From the NCBI RefSeq assembly GCF_016801865.2, contig NC_068937.1, forward strand, positions 97,611,982 to 97,675,981: 64,000 nt of DNA, given 5' to 3'. Source of the stretch: Culex pipiens pallens. Its lineage: Eukaryota; Arthropoda; Insecta; Diptera; Culicidae. Under the pieces are notes generated by a model. It saw nothing but the letters and a program-made list of their open reading frames with translations, made no database searches and was not told where the DNA came from. Positions 33,284 through 45,594 of this stretch are shown in pieces (the first letter of the stretch is position 1; each line of letters begins with the position of its first letter). The translations under genes and the position numbers were made by a program.

Positions 33284-33940
33284 CTGCAAAGAAGGGGAAA
33301 AAAATCAAACGTTACTTTGGCGTTGCACACAACTTGGCTCAAAGGGAATATCTGCGTCAGTGGTCAATTAGGGAACTTTTTGCCGGTTGCTGCAACTTTA
33401 ACGAAATCATTTCCCATTCCGGTGAAAAGACGGAACGTAGATCCGCAGAGATATGGCCCAAAGTTTGTCTGGTGTGCAACTTCTTTTTTTTTATTCCGCT
33501 GTTGTTCCACCACGTTGAAATGCTAGTTCTTTTCGTTATCTACGCGCGTGCTCGCTTTTCACACACAGTTTGTGGGTCGGGGCGTAAACTTTTTTAATTT
33601 TGAAAGGACTTTGATGTAAGTTTTTTTTTTCGTCCAGTTCTTTTGGTGGATTTACGGGTTTTTTGCTACATTTTCCACGAGCCTGCGGCAGACACGTAGA
33701 ATATTTGTGGGAAACGCACGGCGGAAACTATTCGGAAGGATGGTGTGATGCATGAGCTTGAGTTGCATCCTCCGAGGGCTATGAATGATATCACTGACTG
33801 GAAGTGTGATTATCTGTGCGCGTTGGTTGGTAGGTGAATTTTTAATATGAAACTGCGAGTTTGGGATGGTTGAACGCTTTTGATTATACTGTGAGGGGAT
33901 AATTTTAGCTTCATTGAGTTTAAGTTAGTTTTAAATTTGA
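33284..33940. other. start of the ~26-kb intron, nothing recognised
   Basis: Follows the acceptor of exon B. Mixed composition, few repeats, no coding domain; short ORFs only. Confidence 0.4.
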
Positions 33941-34340
33941 GTAATTCTCTCCAAAAGAGGTAAAAAGCAAACCCATCATGTTTAAATATTATTTTTATTT
34001 GTAATTTTCTGTTCTACAACTTTGTAGAACATTGCTACACTCTAAAAAATAACACTGGAAAGTTAGAAAAAAACACGAAATTTTTAAATGATTTTTTTGT
34101 TCTAAATGAAAAAAAATACCCTTCTGGGTTATTGCAGATTCGAAAAGAACATTAAATTTCCCTTAAAATGACATGTTCCAAATTTTATTACAGTTGACTA
34201 ACGAAAAATGGCAGAGTTTTTAAAACTTCTGTTGCTTTTTTTATTAATTCTATGAAAAATCAGCCTGCAAATTATTGAAAAACATGTCTATTTTCACATG
34301 TCCAAAAATGGAAGGGCCGTCCCCTACGAAAATGTACAAG
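33940..34340. repeat. fragment of the GGGTAATTCTC palindrome family
   Basis: Contains GAGTAATTCTCTCC at 33941 and inner phrases shared with 62473-63488: TTCTACAACTTTGTAGAACA, CCTTCTGGGTTATTGCAGAT, TTAAATTTCCCTTAAAATGA. No right terminus was found. Confidence 0.7.
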
Positions 34341-35340
34341 CGACGAACCCCTCTTAGTTCAAAACCACAAAAAAACTTATAAAAGTCATGTGCTCGTCAA
34401 AGTGCGTCACGTGTTAATCTGAAACGCTCACATTTTTCACGTTCCCGTACGTGAACTTTCATCATTCGCGGATTATCCCGGCACACATACGTGAAAAATT
34501 GTCACATGTTTGCAGCGGGAAACAGCCATTACTTTTTTTGCCAGCCACAAGAGGAAAACGGGTAAAAAATAGTTTCATAAAAATCCAACATGATACAATG
34601 AACCTTCCACCGAAACACGTACGTCTCCGGTGGAGAGCAACCGGAGCACGTCACTTTTGGAAGTGTTTTTGACACTGACTTATGAGTATAATTTTCGAAG
34701 ATTTTTTTTTCTTTAAGTTATATTTAATTACTATATTTTGGAAAAGTTTAAAAATATTTTTCATTTTCAAACATTACTCAAGACAGCCATCTGTCGCTCC
34801 CAACTCCCCACTTTTTAACATCCCGGGGAAAATGCAAATGTGTTTTAAATGCACTGCAATCCGTAAAGTTGCGTTTTGTTTCAAAAACTGACTGCACGGC
34901 ACATACATTCTCACACATTCCTCTTGCTGCCTGCCTGGCTGCAGTAAATTTTCCATGATTTTCTGACGACGACGACGACGCGCTGCACCAGAGGAGACTC
35001 GCCACATTGCAGTGCAGTATAGAGTAAAATGTGTTTGAAAATGTTTCCAGCAACAGCTTTCAGGCAGTGTGACATTTTGAGTTAAACTACAGCGAAAAAA
35101 AGTTGAAGTGGAATTTGAAAGTTGGCAGAAGGCATTTTGCATTCCAAAAGGTGAAATTCTGGGGCAACATTTCGATGGCACTATTTGCAGTTGTTAAAAA
35201 AATGATCATAAAATCATGAAGCTTTTAAGCTTCCATGCTGCATTGTATGGTCATTTGTTTTTTTTTCTTTCTATCAAACGGGTATAATTTAAAATCATCA
35301 ATTCGTCACTATCTTGCTGATGCTGCATTTGAGTTAAAAA
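34341..35340. other. intronic, mostly single-copy sequence with a GAC trinucleotide run
   Basis: 34420-35100 is more GC-balanced than its surroundings, contains ACGTG motifs (34437, 34489) and a short (ACG)n run (about 34966-34981), and does not match the repeat families seen elsewhere. No gene supported. Confidence 0.4.
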
Positions 35341-35344
35341 CGCA

Positions 35345-35765
35345 ATTTTGTGCAGCTCACAATGCCTCACCTTTTGACGTTCACAGATCCCCAAAATTCG
35401 ATTTCAATCCTGAGATATTAGTAAAAATCGAAAAAACTCCGTGCATTATTGTCACTTTTTATATGAAAGAAGTTTCAATCTTTTCGTGCTATCTTGATAC
35501 ACTCTGAAAATTGATGTAAGTGCGACAACTGGCCAAAGAAATTTCTGATCCGAAAGCGTTTGACATACGTACAAGTCCGACTACCGTAAATATTTGTAAT
35601 TTTAACTCGGCACTTCGGCAACCAAATTCAACCAAACTCAGGGACAACGCTCTGAACGATCAGCCAAACAATACGTGTTTGTTATTGTTTACATTGCGTG
35701 CTCTTGTTTTTGTTTATTCAAGTTTAATGTCGAAATGGCGGGTGCGACAAGATAGCACAACAGCG
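35345..35765. repeat. dispersed repeat D (copy 1)
   Basis: Shares long runs with 52275-52640: CTCACAATGCCTCACCTTTT, CACAGATCCCCAAAATTCGA, TTTCAATCCTGAGATATT, GAAAGAAGTTTCAATCTT, and a later ACATGGTAGCACGACGGCG-like segment (GACAAGATAGCACAACAGCG here). Neither copy has a recognisable coding domain or terminal repeats. Confidence 0.8.
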
Positions 35766-36154
35766 TCAAATTGTGAAAAGAAACAGTGAAAATTTATTTC
35801 GAATTTTCCTGTTTGTATTTACAACTTAGTTCAGCTTATTTTTTGCTTTCGTACACGTGGTGAATTTTTTTGATTAGGTACTACTTGAACGATTTTGCGT
35901 CATTGTATTGATTCGCTCAAGCAAGTCTCAAAAAAAATATATTTTTTTTATTGACCTTTATCACTTCAAGTTCACCAATTTGTAAAATGTTTCAGGAGTT
36001 TTTATAGAGGTTTTTGAAGTACAGAGTAAGAATTAAAAAAAATAATGTGTAACAATTGATGGAGTCATATAAGGCCGTTGCAAATATGTTGCGAATGTTT
36101 TTTGATTGTTAATTCGTTTTTAGATTGAAAAAAATAAGTTTATTTTTACCGCAG
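35766..36154. other. intronic stretch, nothing recognised
   Basis: AT-rich sequence between two repeats; no ORF or repeat terminus. Confidence 0.35.
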
Positions 36155-36470
36155 TGTCGATTTTTGCCTTTCTCACTGAGTTAAGGCTATAATCCTGCTC
36201 TGAAATCGATTTTTTTTTAAGAAAAGCTCGAAGACCAACCTTTATTTGTCCATATCGATTTAGAATCAAAAACTGAGCAAATGGCTGTGTGTATGAAGGG
36301 TGTGTATGTTTTTATTTACGTGTGTGTATGTATGTATGTATGTGTGTGACCAATATACTCACTTAATTATCTCAGCACTGGCTGAATTAATTTATGCCAA
36401 ATTTTTCTCATTTGACTCGGTATAGGGTCCCATAGATCAAGTTAAGGGGAAAGTGGGGCAAGTGTAACCT
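36155..36470. repeat. dispersed repeat E with TGTA microsatellite
   Basis: Begins TTTCTCACTGAGTTAAGGCT and AATCCTGCTC, then AAAGCTCGAAGACCAACCTT, a variable GTGTGTATGTATGTATG tract (36323-36347) and CTCAGCACTGGCTGAATTAA. The same order occurs at 44290-44550 and, inverted, at about 27150-27410. Confidence 0.75.
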
Positions 36471-37299
36471 GCCTGAAGTTGGCTGTTTATGTTGCAATCT
36501 TCATTTTATGCTAAATTTCAAAATTTTAATGCAAATCTACAGCAAACTGGATTGAAAACTAAAGATAAACTTAAGCCACGATGATTAGATGTATAATCTT
36601 GTTCAGAGCCGCTATAAAAGCGATTAAAATATATTTTTTTTTTCTGTACAAAAAATTTACCGAAATTTTATCTATTTTGTTAAAGTGAATATTTGTATAC
36701 AACAGCTATGGAAATTTTTACAAAAAAGTAAATTTTTCGGTTCGTCCACAAGCAATCTCATGTTGGTAAACAAACGACGCCATATTGCCAATGTTGTTCG
36801 GTAGCTCATATTAGGCCATCGCCGGGGCCCTGAAAAAAAAATCTAAGAATGCCATTTTTTGAAGGTTTTTTGCATCCTCTTTCTTCAGATTCCTTTGCAA
36901 CTTCTAATGTTCAGAATAAAGTTTGAGAAACAGATATAGTCTAGCTTTCGACGTGATCGTGCCATCTTGTCACACGTCGACACTTCGCCTTTTGACGTTA
37001 AAAAAAATAATGGAGTACGCAATGTAAACAATAACAAACACGATTTGTTTGGCTGACAATTCTGTGCATTGTTTAGGAAATTTGTCGAACTTATAGCTAT
37101 TTTCAGGGTGTGTCAAGATATCACGATCAGATCGTCTATCGTCTATCTATAAGGTGTGTAGATATCTGGTTCAATAAACATAATATTATTTTTTTGCTTT
37201 TTGGGTGTTTTTGAATACTCCTCAAGGTGGTTTCAAAAACACCCAAAAAGCAATAAAAAAATATTGGGCCATTAAAAAAAAAACCTCCAGATACGGTCC
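36471..37299. other. intronic stretch with weak similarity to repeat D
   Basis: Around 36950-37060 short phrases (GATCGTGCCATCTTGTCACA, ATGTAAACAATAACAAACAC) recall repeat D. 37190-37262 holds a small inverted repeat (GCTTTTTGGGTGTTTTTGAA and TTCAAAAACACCCAAAAAGC). No gene. Confidence 0.4.
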
Positions 37300-37420
37300 A
37301 GCTTGTCACGATACAATACCTTCCAACCCGGGAATAGAACCCCCGATCTATTGCTTACGATGCGGAAACGTCCCCACTAGGCTACATTGCTCGGTCCACC
37401 GGGTGTTTTTGGGCACAATT
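37300..37420 (-). repeat. tRNA-derived SINE-like sequence
   Basis: On the minus strand GTAGCCTAGTGGGGACG resembles a tRNA A box and GGGGGTTCTATTCCCGGG a B box, spaced as in tRNA-derived SINE heads. It does not fold into a full cloverleaf with proper acceptor stem, so I do not call a tRNA gene. Confidence 0.5.
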
Positions 37421-39856
37421 TATAATACCTTATTTTAAACATGATTGCTATATTCATATGACTTCTAAATCTCCAGTACCCTTTAGGCATCTAGAACTTG
37501 CATAAATCATAGCCCATAAAAAAAACATGCATAAAAGGAAGGGGCTCTATCCCAAACAAAGCCAACCCAAATGACCATCCGGGGGTTGTGTGCCTTTTGA
37601 CGGGCCATCCATAATGCGGAGCTTTCCGGGATCAGACCCCTAATGATTCGATATCGAGTTTTACCTGCTAGGCTAAAAGTGAACCAACATATATCACTGT
37701 CGCATTCTATACTTATTACGCATTCGTCTCATCCTGGCGCTCGGTACCTTCTCGAAATGGACATCCTTTTTCATATTTCAAAGCAACTTTCTCTCATGGA
37801 TGCTGCATGACATGACCGGGATGAAGGTAGGGCTTTTGCTTGGCAAAGAGATATTCATCACGCCCAGATATGTGCATTTTCTTAGAGCTTTTCCTCGGTG
37901 GTTGGCCGATTTTCCAGAGTGGATGTTTCAATCCTGGAAAAAAATAGGCAAGGAAAGCGAGAAAAATTCAGAAGGATGCTTTCATCTTCTTCTTGGACTC
38001 TCTGTCGAGTGCGGCATGGTAATTTTGTGCAAAGCTCTCATCCGCCTCTTTGCTGTTGGTCCTCCGGGTAAATCCCGGAGGCCGGCGGAACGCTACGGGA
38101 TGCCGGAAGCTGGGACACGATGGGGTTGGCCAGAGTGACTCACTTCATCCTTGCATGAAGATTAGGATGACTACATTTTATGATATTTTTTTTAGCAAAT
38201 TTTATTGTTAAACTGATATTTTTAGAATTTCAAGAATCTAAGCGAGTTTTCAAATAAATAAAAATATCCTGAAATTCGTAGTTAGGTCATCCTATCATTG
38301 TACTTATTAAACCTACACATAAACCGAACAATTTCCAGATTGGATAGCCCAGATATAGAACGCTGAACTAACTACCCCGACTCGCACTCGTTGACTAACC
38401 GACAGCCTAATGAGGTTATTCAAAGTTCAGCAAGTGACTTTGTAGCTACTTAAAGGAGAATGCTGCGGAAGCTGAGCTCCGGAATTTGTGCTGCAGCCGC
38501 ATATTCTTGTAGCAGCAGCACTCTTACAGTATTCCGAATATTACCATCATGTACAGCAGCAGCAGCAGCAAAAGGATACCAAAACTGGAAACTTTTAGCC
38601 TCCTTGCCCCAAACGTAGAATTACAACGACAGTCCCCGCCGGTAGCAACTTTGGCAGGCACGTAGAGGTCATATTGTTCCTGGATCCCTCTGGCCCAGAG
38701 GGGTGGGAGAGATTGGAATGCAGTGGCATTAGCAGAAATCCCTGTGTGGCTTCGAGGAGATGCTGACGTGCAGGATTAACTGCATCAAAGAGGTTATGAT
38801 TGTCGGTCCCTAAAGCAAGGTTGGAAGTTTTAGCTAATTTGTATACGTATTCTATTTTCAGCTTAGTTCTTTTTTCTTCCAGCGCTCTTTTGGGTCTGCT
38901 TAGTGCTGCCAATTGTGATGAAATTTTAAGCGAACCCTAACGAAAAGTAGCATTTATAGAGAAAGTTTCCTGGCATCACTGGCTCACTCCAACAGGCACT
39001 GCTGGTGGTGTTGGTGGCCACTCTTTGTTCTTTATTTGCCTTCGCTTCCCGCTCGCTTTTCGTCAGCCTTCGATTGAAATGGGTCGTCAAAAGTCAAACG
39101 TCAAAAGACTTGGTGCGTTTGTTTTTTTGATGGCGTTTGCTAGTTATTTACATGTTTCGGGATTATTTTTCAAGTGAGTGACTAACTAATGTTCAAAAGA
39201 GCATGTTGCCGGTAGTTGGAAGCAATTTCGTATCTTAAGCACATTGAAAACAATAGCGCAAGTGAAAATATATTGATTACGACTTTCGTTAAGCAGTTAA
39301 GCTCTCATCTTGCGTGTGGATATGTGTGCCAACAAAATTATGAGAAATAGTCTCTTAAAATAGAAATTATGATCAAAAGTGCATTCAACTTGATCTTTTT
39401 GGCCAGTAAGTGGCATACATTTGCGTGCTTACTCGAGGCGGTGCTGTTGCTGGTAAGTTTAAAGCCTAAATAGTATTTTTGGAGCTTTAATCGAGCATCA
39501 AACTTTCCATATGACGAAGATAGGTGTTTGATTAGAAAGGGTATATTTCCCCTAATGCATTTTACAACACTTATTTCATTGAAGTGTTGAAAATATGGCA
39601 CGTTATTTAAATTTTTTGCCCCTCAAGTTTGATCAATATTTATTAGAAATTGTTTTTTTTTCATTTTTCCGTTTGAGTATTATGATTTTTTCATAGAAGT
39701 ATAATATGCTGATGATTTTCACATTTTTTCTTACTTTTTACTTATTTAACATCAACTCTGAATGAAACCGAATGAAATCAATGAAACCGAAGCGATTTAA
39801 AAAAAAATTGGTTGCCACCAAAGCCAATTTTGTTGCATGATTCTTATAAATATATA
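37421..39856. other. intronic, largely single-copy stretch
   Basis: 37570-37690 holds a second, weaker tRNA-like head on the minus strand (TAGCCTAGCAGGTAAAAC and GGGGTCTGATCCCGG). 37740-39200 is GC-balanced and does not match the repeat families; it includes a CAG run (about 38553-38569) and a palindromic TCCTCCGGGTAAATCCCGGA (38059). 39200-39856 is AT-rich. No coding domain was recognised in any frame. Confidence 0.4.
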
Positions 39857-40706
39857 CAGCAATTCCCCCACGAAAACAGCATGGAAAAAAAACAAAAGTT
39901 CTCGGATCGGGCTCAATTTTTTTCTGGGGGTTCCCTTGCCGAAATAATTAGACCCGTATTTTTTTGTTTGACCATTAGGGTGACCTACGCCGTGTTAGGG
40001 TGGCCTGAAAAATTGCCATTTTCGTCGATTTTCGCAAAAACCAAGGTGATAAGATGGCCTTTCAAAGAAAAAAAAAATGTCAGGGTACCAAAATCTCGTA
40101 ATTGAAAGACACAACTTTTGGTACCCTGACATGTATAGGTCATCGCTGAAATTTTAAAGTTATCGCAGTTTTAGTGAAAAAAGTTGATTTTTTGCCGATT
40201 TCGTAGTTTTCCGGTTTTTGTGCGCGGCGCGTCGAAAAACACGGATTTTATTTTCAAAAAATCATATCTCGGAATCCTGTTAATGAACTCCACCCATTTT
40301 TTAGTATGTTACGTAAAAATGTCCGGGGAATCCGATAAAAATATTTCCAGATATAGGCTGTTTGGTCCAGACACCGTCAAAACGGCAACGGCATAAAGTT
40401 TCATACGCCCTTTTCATATGTTAGGCTAGATTTTTCATAGTTTTTACTATTTTTCTTTGAAAGGCCAACTTATCACCTTTCATTTGCGAAATGGCGAGGA
40501 GTTATGATTTTTCGAAAAAAGTGGTTTTTGCGAAAATCGACGAAAATGGCCATTTTTTAGACCACCCTAACACGGCATAGGTCACCCTAATGGCCAAACA
40601 AAAAAATACGGGTCTAATTATTTCGGCCAGGGAACCTCCAGAAAAATTTTGAGCCCGATCCGAGCACTTTTGTTTTTTCCCATGCTGTTTTCGTGGGGAA
40701 TTGCTG
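39857..40706. mobile_element. long palindromic element, 850 bp, TSD TATA
   Basis: Ends CAGCAATTCCCCCACGAAAA and TTTTCGTGGGGAATTGCTG, with TATA immediately outside both. The arms run about 39857-40075 and 40455-40706 and include TAATTAGACCCGTATTTTTT and its inverse, and GTGACCTACGCCGTGTTAGG against CCTAACACGGCATAGGTCAC. A separate small hairpin around TGTCAGGGTACCAAAA lies at 40079-40134. Terminal sequence resembles the GAGCAATTCTC elements. Confidence 0.88.
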
Positions 40707-40849
40707 TATATATACTGTTATTAGCGTAAAATTGTCCAAAGAAGTCGATGATGCAGTCCGTTTTCCGATTTGAACTCATTTTCATTGAGAAAAACATGAC
40801 ATTATAGTTAACTAAAAACATTATAGTTAACTAATTTTCAAACTAAAAT

Positions 40850-41008
40850 TTGTTGAAAACTACTACTTAAGATACTTTCAAAACATAGCTACCATGGTCA
40901 GTATGGTTCCATACCATTTGGTAAGCATTTTTCATTTTGCAAAAAAAATCTTAAATTTATCAAAGTCACCACGGCTATCAATGTCACCCTGTTTAACGGC
41001 GCTTGTAT
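40850..41008. repeat. right-end fragment of the GGGGTGACTTTGATAG family
   Basis: Ends ATCAATGTCACCCTGTTTAA then CGGCGC; contains ACCATGGTCAGTATGGTTCC, which matches 44740-44780 in inverse and 26585-26610 directly. Confidence 0.65.
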
Positions 41009-41049
41009 TTTTATTATTTACTAATAAAACCTGAACTGATTTGAACTAG

Positions 41050-41487
41050 AACTAGCCGGTGACCGTGGTGTAGGGGTAAGCGTGATTGCCTCTCACCCAG
41101 TCGGCCTGGGTTCGATCCCAGACGGTCCTGGTGGCATTTTTCGAGACGAGATTTGTCTGATCACGCCTTCCGTCGGAAGGGAAGTAAATGTTGGTCCCGG
41201 ACTAACCTAAAAAAAAAAAAGGTTAGGTCGTTAGCTCAGTCCAGGTGTAGGAGTCGTCTCCCTGGGTCCTGCCTCGGTGGAGTCGCTGGTAGGCAGTTGG
41301 ACTAACAATCCAAAGGTCGTCAGTTCGAATCCCGGGGTGGATGGAAGCTAAGGTGTAAAAAGAGGTTTGCAATTGCCTCAACAATCAAGCCTTCGAACAC
41401 CTAGTTTCGAGTAGGAATCTCGCAATCGAGAACGCCAAGGCAATGCTGTAGAGCGAATAATTTGATTTGATTTGATTTTGATTTGAA
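41050..41487 (+). mobile_element. dimeric tRNA-derived SINE
   Basis: Two tRNA-like heads. The first (about 41056-41130) has an A-box-like GTGGTGTAGGGGTAAGCG and a B-box GGGTTCGATCCCA. The second (about 41275-41345) has CGCTGGTAGGCAGTTGGACT and B-box AGTTCGAATCCCGGGG. A spacer of about 145 bp lies between them, a body follows (GAGTAGGAATCTCGCAATCG), and the element ends in TTGAT repeats (about 41460-41487), as SINE tails do. The Culex SINE family Twin is also built of two tRNA-like units but has a shorter spacer, so this may be a relative, not the same family. Confidence 0.75.
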
Positions 41488-42957
41488 CTGTGTGAAAAGT
41501 CGAACATAGAAAAATTATTTTTTTAGAGTGTATAATTTGTTCAAGGTACAGTTTTTTGATTATTTTAATTGCCTTCTTGAGTGGACGAACTGATGATGCA
41601 AAATGTCTTTCTTAACGGTGCACATCAACCAGAACTCTTGCACCAATATTTTTTACACTTATTTTATCTATCTTTTTCAAAAATATCGAATGATTCGAAC
41701 TATCGATTTATTTTTTATTTATCTCCTAAAGAACTGTCGATAAAACAATTTAAAACAAATTTTGATTTTTTTTACAATCACACTGTTACAGGATTAGGTC
41801 GGTAAGTTTGACAATTGTGGAATATTCTTAGGAATAAAAAAAAAATAAATCTTCGGCTTGAATTCTTCCAAGAAAGAGAATCTTCTGATAACAACTTCCT
41901 TGGTTGCTGTGCACCCTTATTCTTCGAAAAGATTCACATTAAGTGCGATTCGAGAAAATTGCTAGCGAAAAGTGGCTAACTTTTTTTTATTCATATTTGA
42001 AAAAGAAGCTTGACCTACGGTATTTTTACTGATCGCATGATCAATGTTGTCTGGTTATTTTTTAACAATAAAAGTTTGGTCTGAAATAATATATCTAAAT
42101 CATTAATCCACCGCAACTATCCAAATTAATCACTCAAGCAAATCATAGTGAGAGAGATTATCCTGCAAAAATATAAATTCAAATGCTTCCTCTTTTGAAA
42201 GCTTAAACCATCACAATTTTCCACCCAATTGCTTCCATTCAGACTATTGGCCAACACCCCCACAAACCACGTCAAACGATCCACCGCAATCAATTACGAC
42301 TTTTCCGAAAGCCTCTCGTTAAATGAAACCAATAAATCTTGAAGCACCCACACTCAAGGAATTTACACTGTTTATTTCTGGGGCTCAAAAACGACGCCCG
42401 CAAGCATTCCTTCAGTTCAGCGCCCAACGGAAATAATTTAAGACCCGACCATTTATTTCTACAAAGTACCAAGGAGTTGCGTATTAATCTCGTTGAGCAG
42501 CAAATACACAAACACACCTTGTACAGTTCCGTATGAACTTTCCCAGCTTACTGTATTGCCGCCACCATATCGTGCCAAATGAACAAACTTTCCCTGTTGG
42601 CTAATCCCACACCCTCCTCCCCAAGTCCCTGCCCTTATTCCCTCAACTTTCCCACCAGTCATCTTGTGTAACAGACTTTTCCAAACGCAAAGTTTATCAT
42701 ATATTCCGACTAAAAGTAAGAACAGCACGCCTTAAGTCTCCACAGATCAACTCTCGAAGCAATGGAAACGCATGGTTATTCTTGCTCCTCCTGCTCCTCC
42801 ATGGAAAAGTGTTCCTTAGGGGGGGTTGAACCAAGTGTTCCTCCACACATACACACATGGTTTTTCTAATCGCATGCCACTGCTGCTGCTGGGAGGGGGA
42901 AATTTAGACCATAAATAGTCGAGTTCCCGAACGCAAAACTTCCAACTGCCAACGACT
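41488..42957. other. intronic stretch, AT-rich then single-copy
   Basis: 41488-42100 is AT-rich. 42100-42950 is GC-balanced and repeat-poor, with pyrimidine-rich and ACCACG-type motifs. No coding domain recognised. Confidence 0.4.
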
Positions 42958-42981
42958 GCGACGACGACGACGACGACGACG
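42958..42981 (+). repeat. (ACG)n microsatellite
   Basis: Eight consecutive ACG/CGA units. It follows a GCTGCTGCTG run (42880-42890) and is not within a recognised ORF. Confidence 0.9.
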
Positions 42982-43139
42982 GCTGGTAGTGAATGTGCTT
43001 TTTGTGCTATCTTCGGAAAGGGGTTGAGGTATTTGGGATTAGGAGGGAAAAGTCAGGGTGGTGCAGTGCATTTTAATTGTTCATTGCTAGATAGAACATT
43101 TTGACTGTTTTTTTAATCTACGAAAATTTTTAAAATACC

Positions 43140-43665
43140 TACATTTTTTTGATTTCAAAAATTCAAAAATTTACAACGTTTTCATTATCAAATTGCAAGT
43201 CTTCGTGTTTCGAGAAAACGCGTTGTAAGTTTGTTTCCTTTTCCAGATGTAATATAACATGATTTTTTACTGTGCATACAAGTCTTCATACAATTTTGGC
43301 AGCTGTCCATAGAAAAGGCTGTACAAAATTTTAAAAAATGTATCCTAGGAACGGATTTTTTTTCCAGCTTAATTGTAGATATTACCAAGGACTTTTCGGA
43401 AAAAATATATACACTCTAATAATCATTTTCTAAAACATATTTGAAAATGACAAAAAATGCTATTTTTTAGCTATATCAAAAATTGGTCAAACTTCATTTG
43501 GCAGAGCTGCCAATTTTTCGAATATAAATCATCAAGGCAAGCAATTTTTTTGATATCATTTTCAGATGTAAAATCAAATTTGCAGTCAAAAAATACTTTA
43601 CATACAATTTTATATCATGCACCGTTTTCAAGTTATTGGTAAACAAATTTCATATTCAGCTAAAA
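43140..43665. repeat. decayed fragment of the long-palindrome family
   Basis: ATACAATTTTGGCAGCTGTC, GATGTAAAATCAAATTTGCA and TGCACCGTTTTCAAGTTATT occur in the order found in the left arms of the complete copies at 23272 and 53068. No terminus is present. Confidence 0.65.
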
Positions 43666-44289
43666 ACCTGACTTTTTTTTACCCTGTTTCGAGAATCAAC
43701 CGTAAGGTTTGAAAAGGCCAAAAAAAAAAAACGAAACTATTGGCACTACGCCCCCCGGGGCATGGCCTTCCTCTAACGTGGGATTTCTGCTCCAGCGCCT
43801 CTGACGAGACAGGAGGCCAGCAAACACTTATTTTTGACCTTTTTTTCGAAACAAAACTAAACATTTTACGATGGTTTAACTTTTTTATATTTTGAAAATA
43901 AAATATATATATAAAATGTTACCCTAGATAGATAAAAAATACACAATTGTTTCAGCTTTTGACATCTCCATGTAGGACGCTATTTGTTGACAATCAGAAA
44001 ATCCCATAATTCCTGTTTTTCTTTTTTTGGGTTTTTGTGTAAATTATATACAAAAATGGGATCTACATATTCAAAAACCTATATCTTGAGAATGGAATTT
44101 CTGATCAGTCAATAACATGTCTTTGGCTATGTTTAGGTTAGGACAATTTGGAGAAAATAGATGTACTCTTTAAAAAAATAATCACTCGACCCATCTTTTT
44201 TTTTTAAACACAAAGATCGATTTGTGCTAGAGGAGCAATATGAAAAAGGATTTTGCTCAAATCGATGTTTGATTCAAAAAAATATAAAA
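43666..44289. other. intronic stretch, nothing recognised
   Basis: AT-rich with A and T runs; no ORF or repeat terminus. Confidence 0.35.
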
Positions 44290-44550
44290 AGGTTTTTTGC
44301 TTCCTCACTGAGGTAAGGCTATAATCCTGCTCTTAGAATGAAGGTTTCAGGAAAAGCTCGAAGATCCACCTTCACGTATACCTATCGACTCAGAATCGAA
44401 AACTGAACAAATGTCTGTCCGTCTGTGTGTATGTGTGTATGTGTGTTACCAATAATGTCACTCAGGTTTCTCAGCACTGGCTGAACAGATTTTAATCAAA
44501 TCGGTATCATTCGACTTGGTTTATGGTCCCATAGATCGAGTTAAAAAAAT
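44290..44550. repeat. dispersed repeat E (second copy)
   Basis: TCCTCACTGAGGTAAGGCTA, AAGCTCGAAGATCCACCTTC, ACTGAACAAATGTCTGTCCG, a GTGTGTATGTGTGTATGTG tract, and CTCAGCACTGGCTGAACAGA, in the same order as at 36155-36470. Confidence 0.8.
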
Positions 44551-44668
44551 AAATTCGATCAGAAGTTCAATAGTTATGTATACAAATGTGTTTTAGCTGA
44601 TATCCAGATGTTAGATAAATGGTCGTAAGCGACATCAAATATCATCATTTTATATATTGTTTAATCGG

Positions 44669-45594
44669 TACCGTAAAACGGGGTGACTTTGATAGCCGGG
44701 TTGACTTTGATAGGTTTGCGATTTTTCCGCAAAATGAAGAGTACAATTAAAATACGTAAGGAATGGTTATACTGACCGTGGTAGAGAAGTGTTCAAAGTA
44801 CCTCAAGAAGAACTTTTCATAAAATTTTGACAAGTTTAAAAAGTTAGCTAACTATAGTTAAGAAAATGTTGATGAAAGTCATTATTTTAAACTTCTCAAA
44901 GTGTCATGATTTTCTCAATGAACATGATTTTTAATCGGAAAACGGATTAAATTTTCGGATTCTTTGGACAATTTTCCACTAGGAGAAGGTTAAAAAAGTT
45001 TGTAAAAATAAATAATATGTGTTTTTGAAACACAACTATAAAAACTCTCTAAACTTATGGGCAATTTCAGTTGAACAAATTTCATGTAAAATGTGAAAAC
45101 TTGTGATTCGTGCTTCGAATTCATTATAAAATGCAATATAAATCGATAATTTTATAAACAAAACTAGTTTTAACAAATTTCAGGCAAAATTCCGACTTTT
45201 TAACAATTTCACCTAAAATTTATATGTATTTTGCTTAAAAGCTTATACACTTAGTAAACTAAATATAAACATTGATTTTTTTCTTAAATACTATATCAGC
45301 TACTTTAGTGATGGTACATTTAACGTACAAATGAAGTTTGAACATCTTAAATATGATTTTAACAAGAAAAACTATGACTATCAAAGTCACCCCGGAATTC
45401 AAACTAAGAATTTTTAACGTAACTATTTTTCTAAACATTCTTGAAAAAACTTTTTTTCCGAAATAGTACATGGACTTTGTGTGGCCTACCCCAGTACATG
45501 TTTTAAAAATAATAATCTTAGGAAAAACCTTACCTGTTGGAAAATATTCTAAAAACAAATTGAAATCCTATCAAAGTTACCCCGGTTTACGGTA
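44669..45594. mobile_element. 926-bp TIR element (TACCGTAAAACGGGGTGACT)
   Basis: The left end TACCGTAAAACGGGGTGACT then TTGATAG is mirrored at the right by CTATCAAAGTTACCCCGGTT then TACGGTA. Both ends start with TA, which would suit a mariner-like TA duplication. Extra GGGTTGACTTTGATAGG copies sit inside each end. No transposase. Confidence 0.82.

Noticed and set aside
33284..33289. Start codon for the 3-kb exon at 33289
   Set aside because: The codon there is TTG, and the bases are the end of a polypyrimidine-CAG splice acceptor; no ATG exists in that position.
37300..37420. A functional tRNA gene
   Set aside because: Box A/B-like sequences exist but no good acceptor stem or cloverleaf; fits a SINE head.
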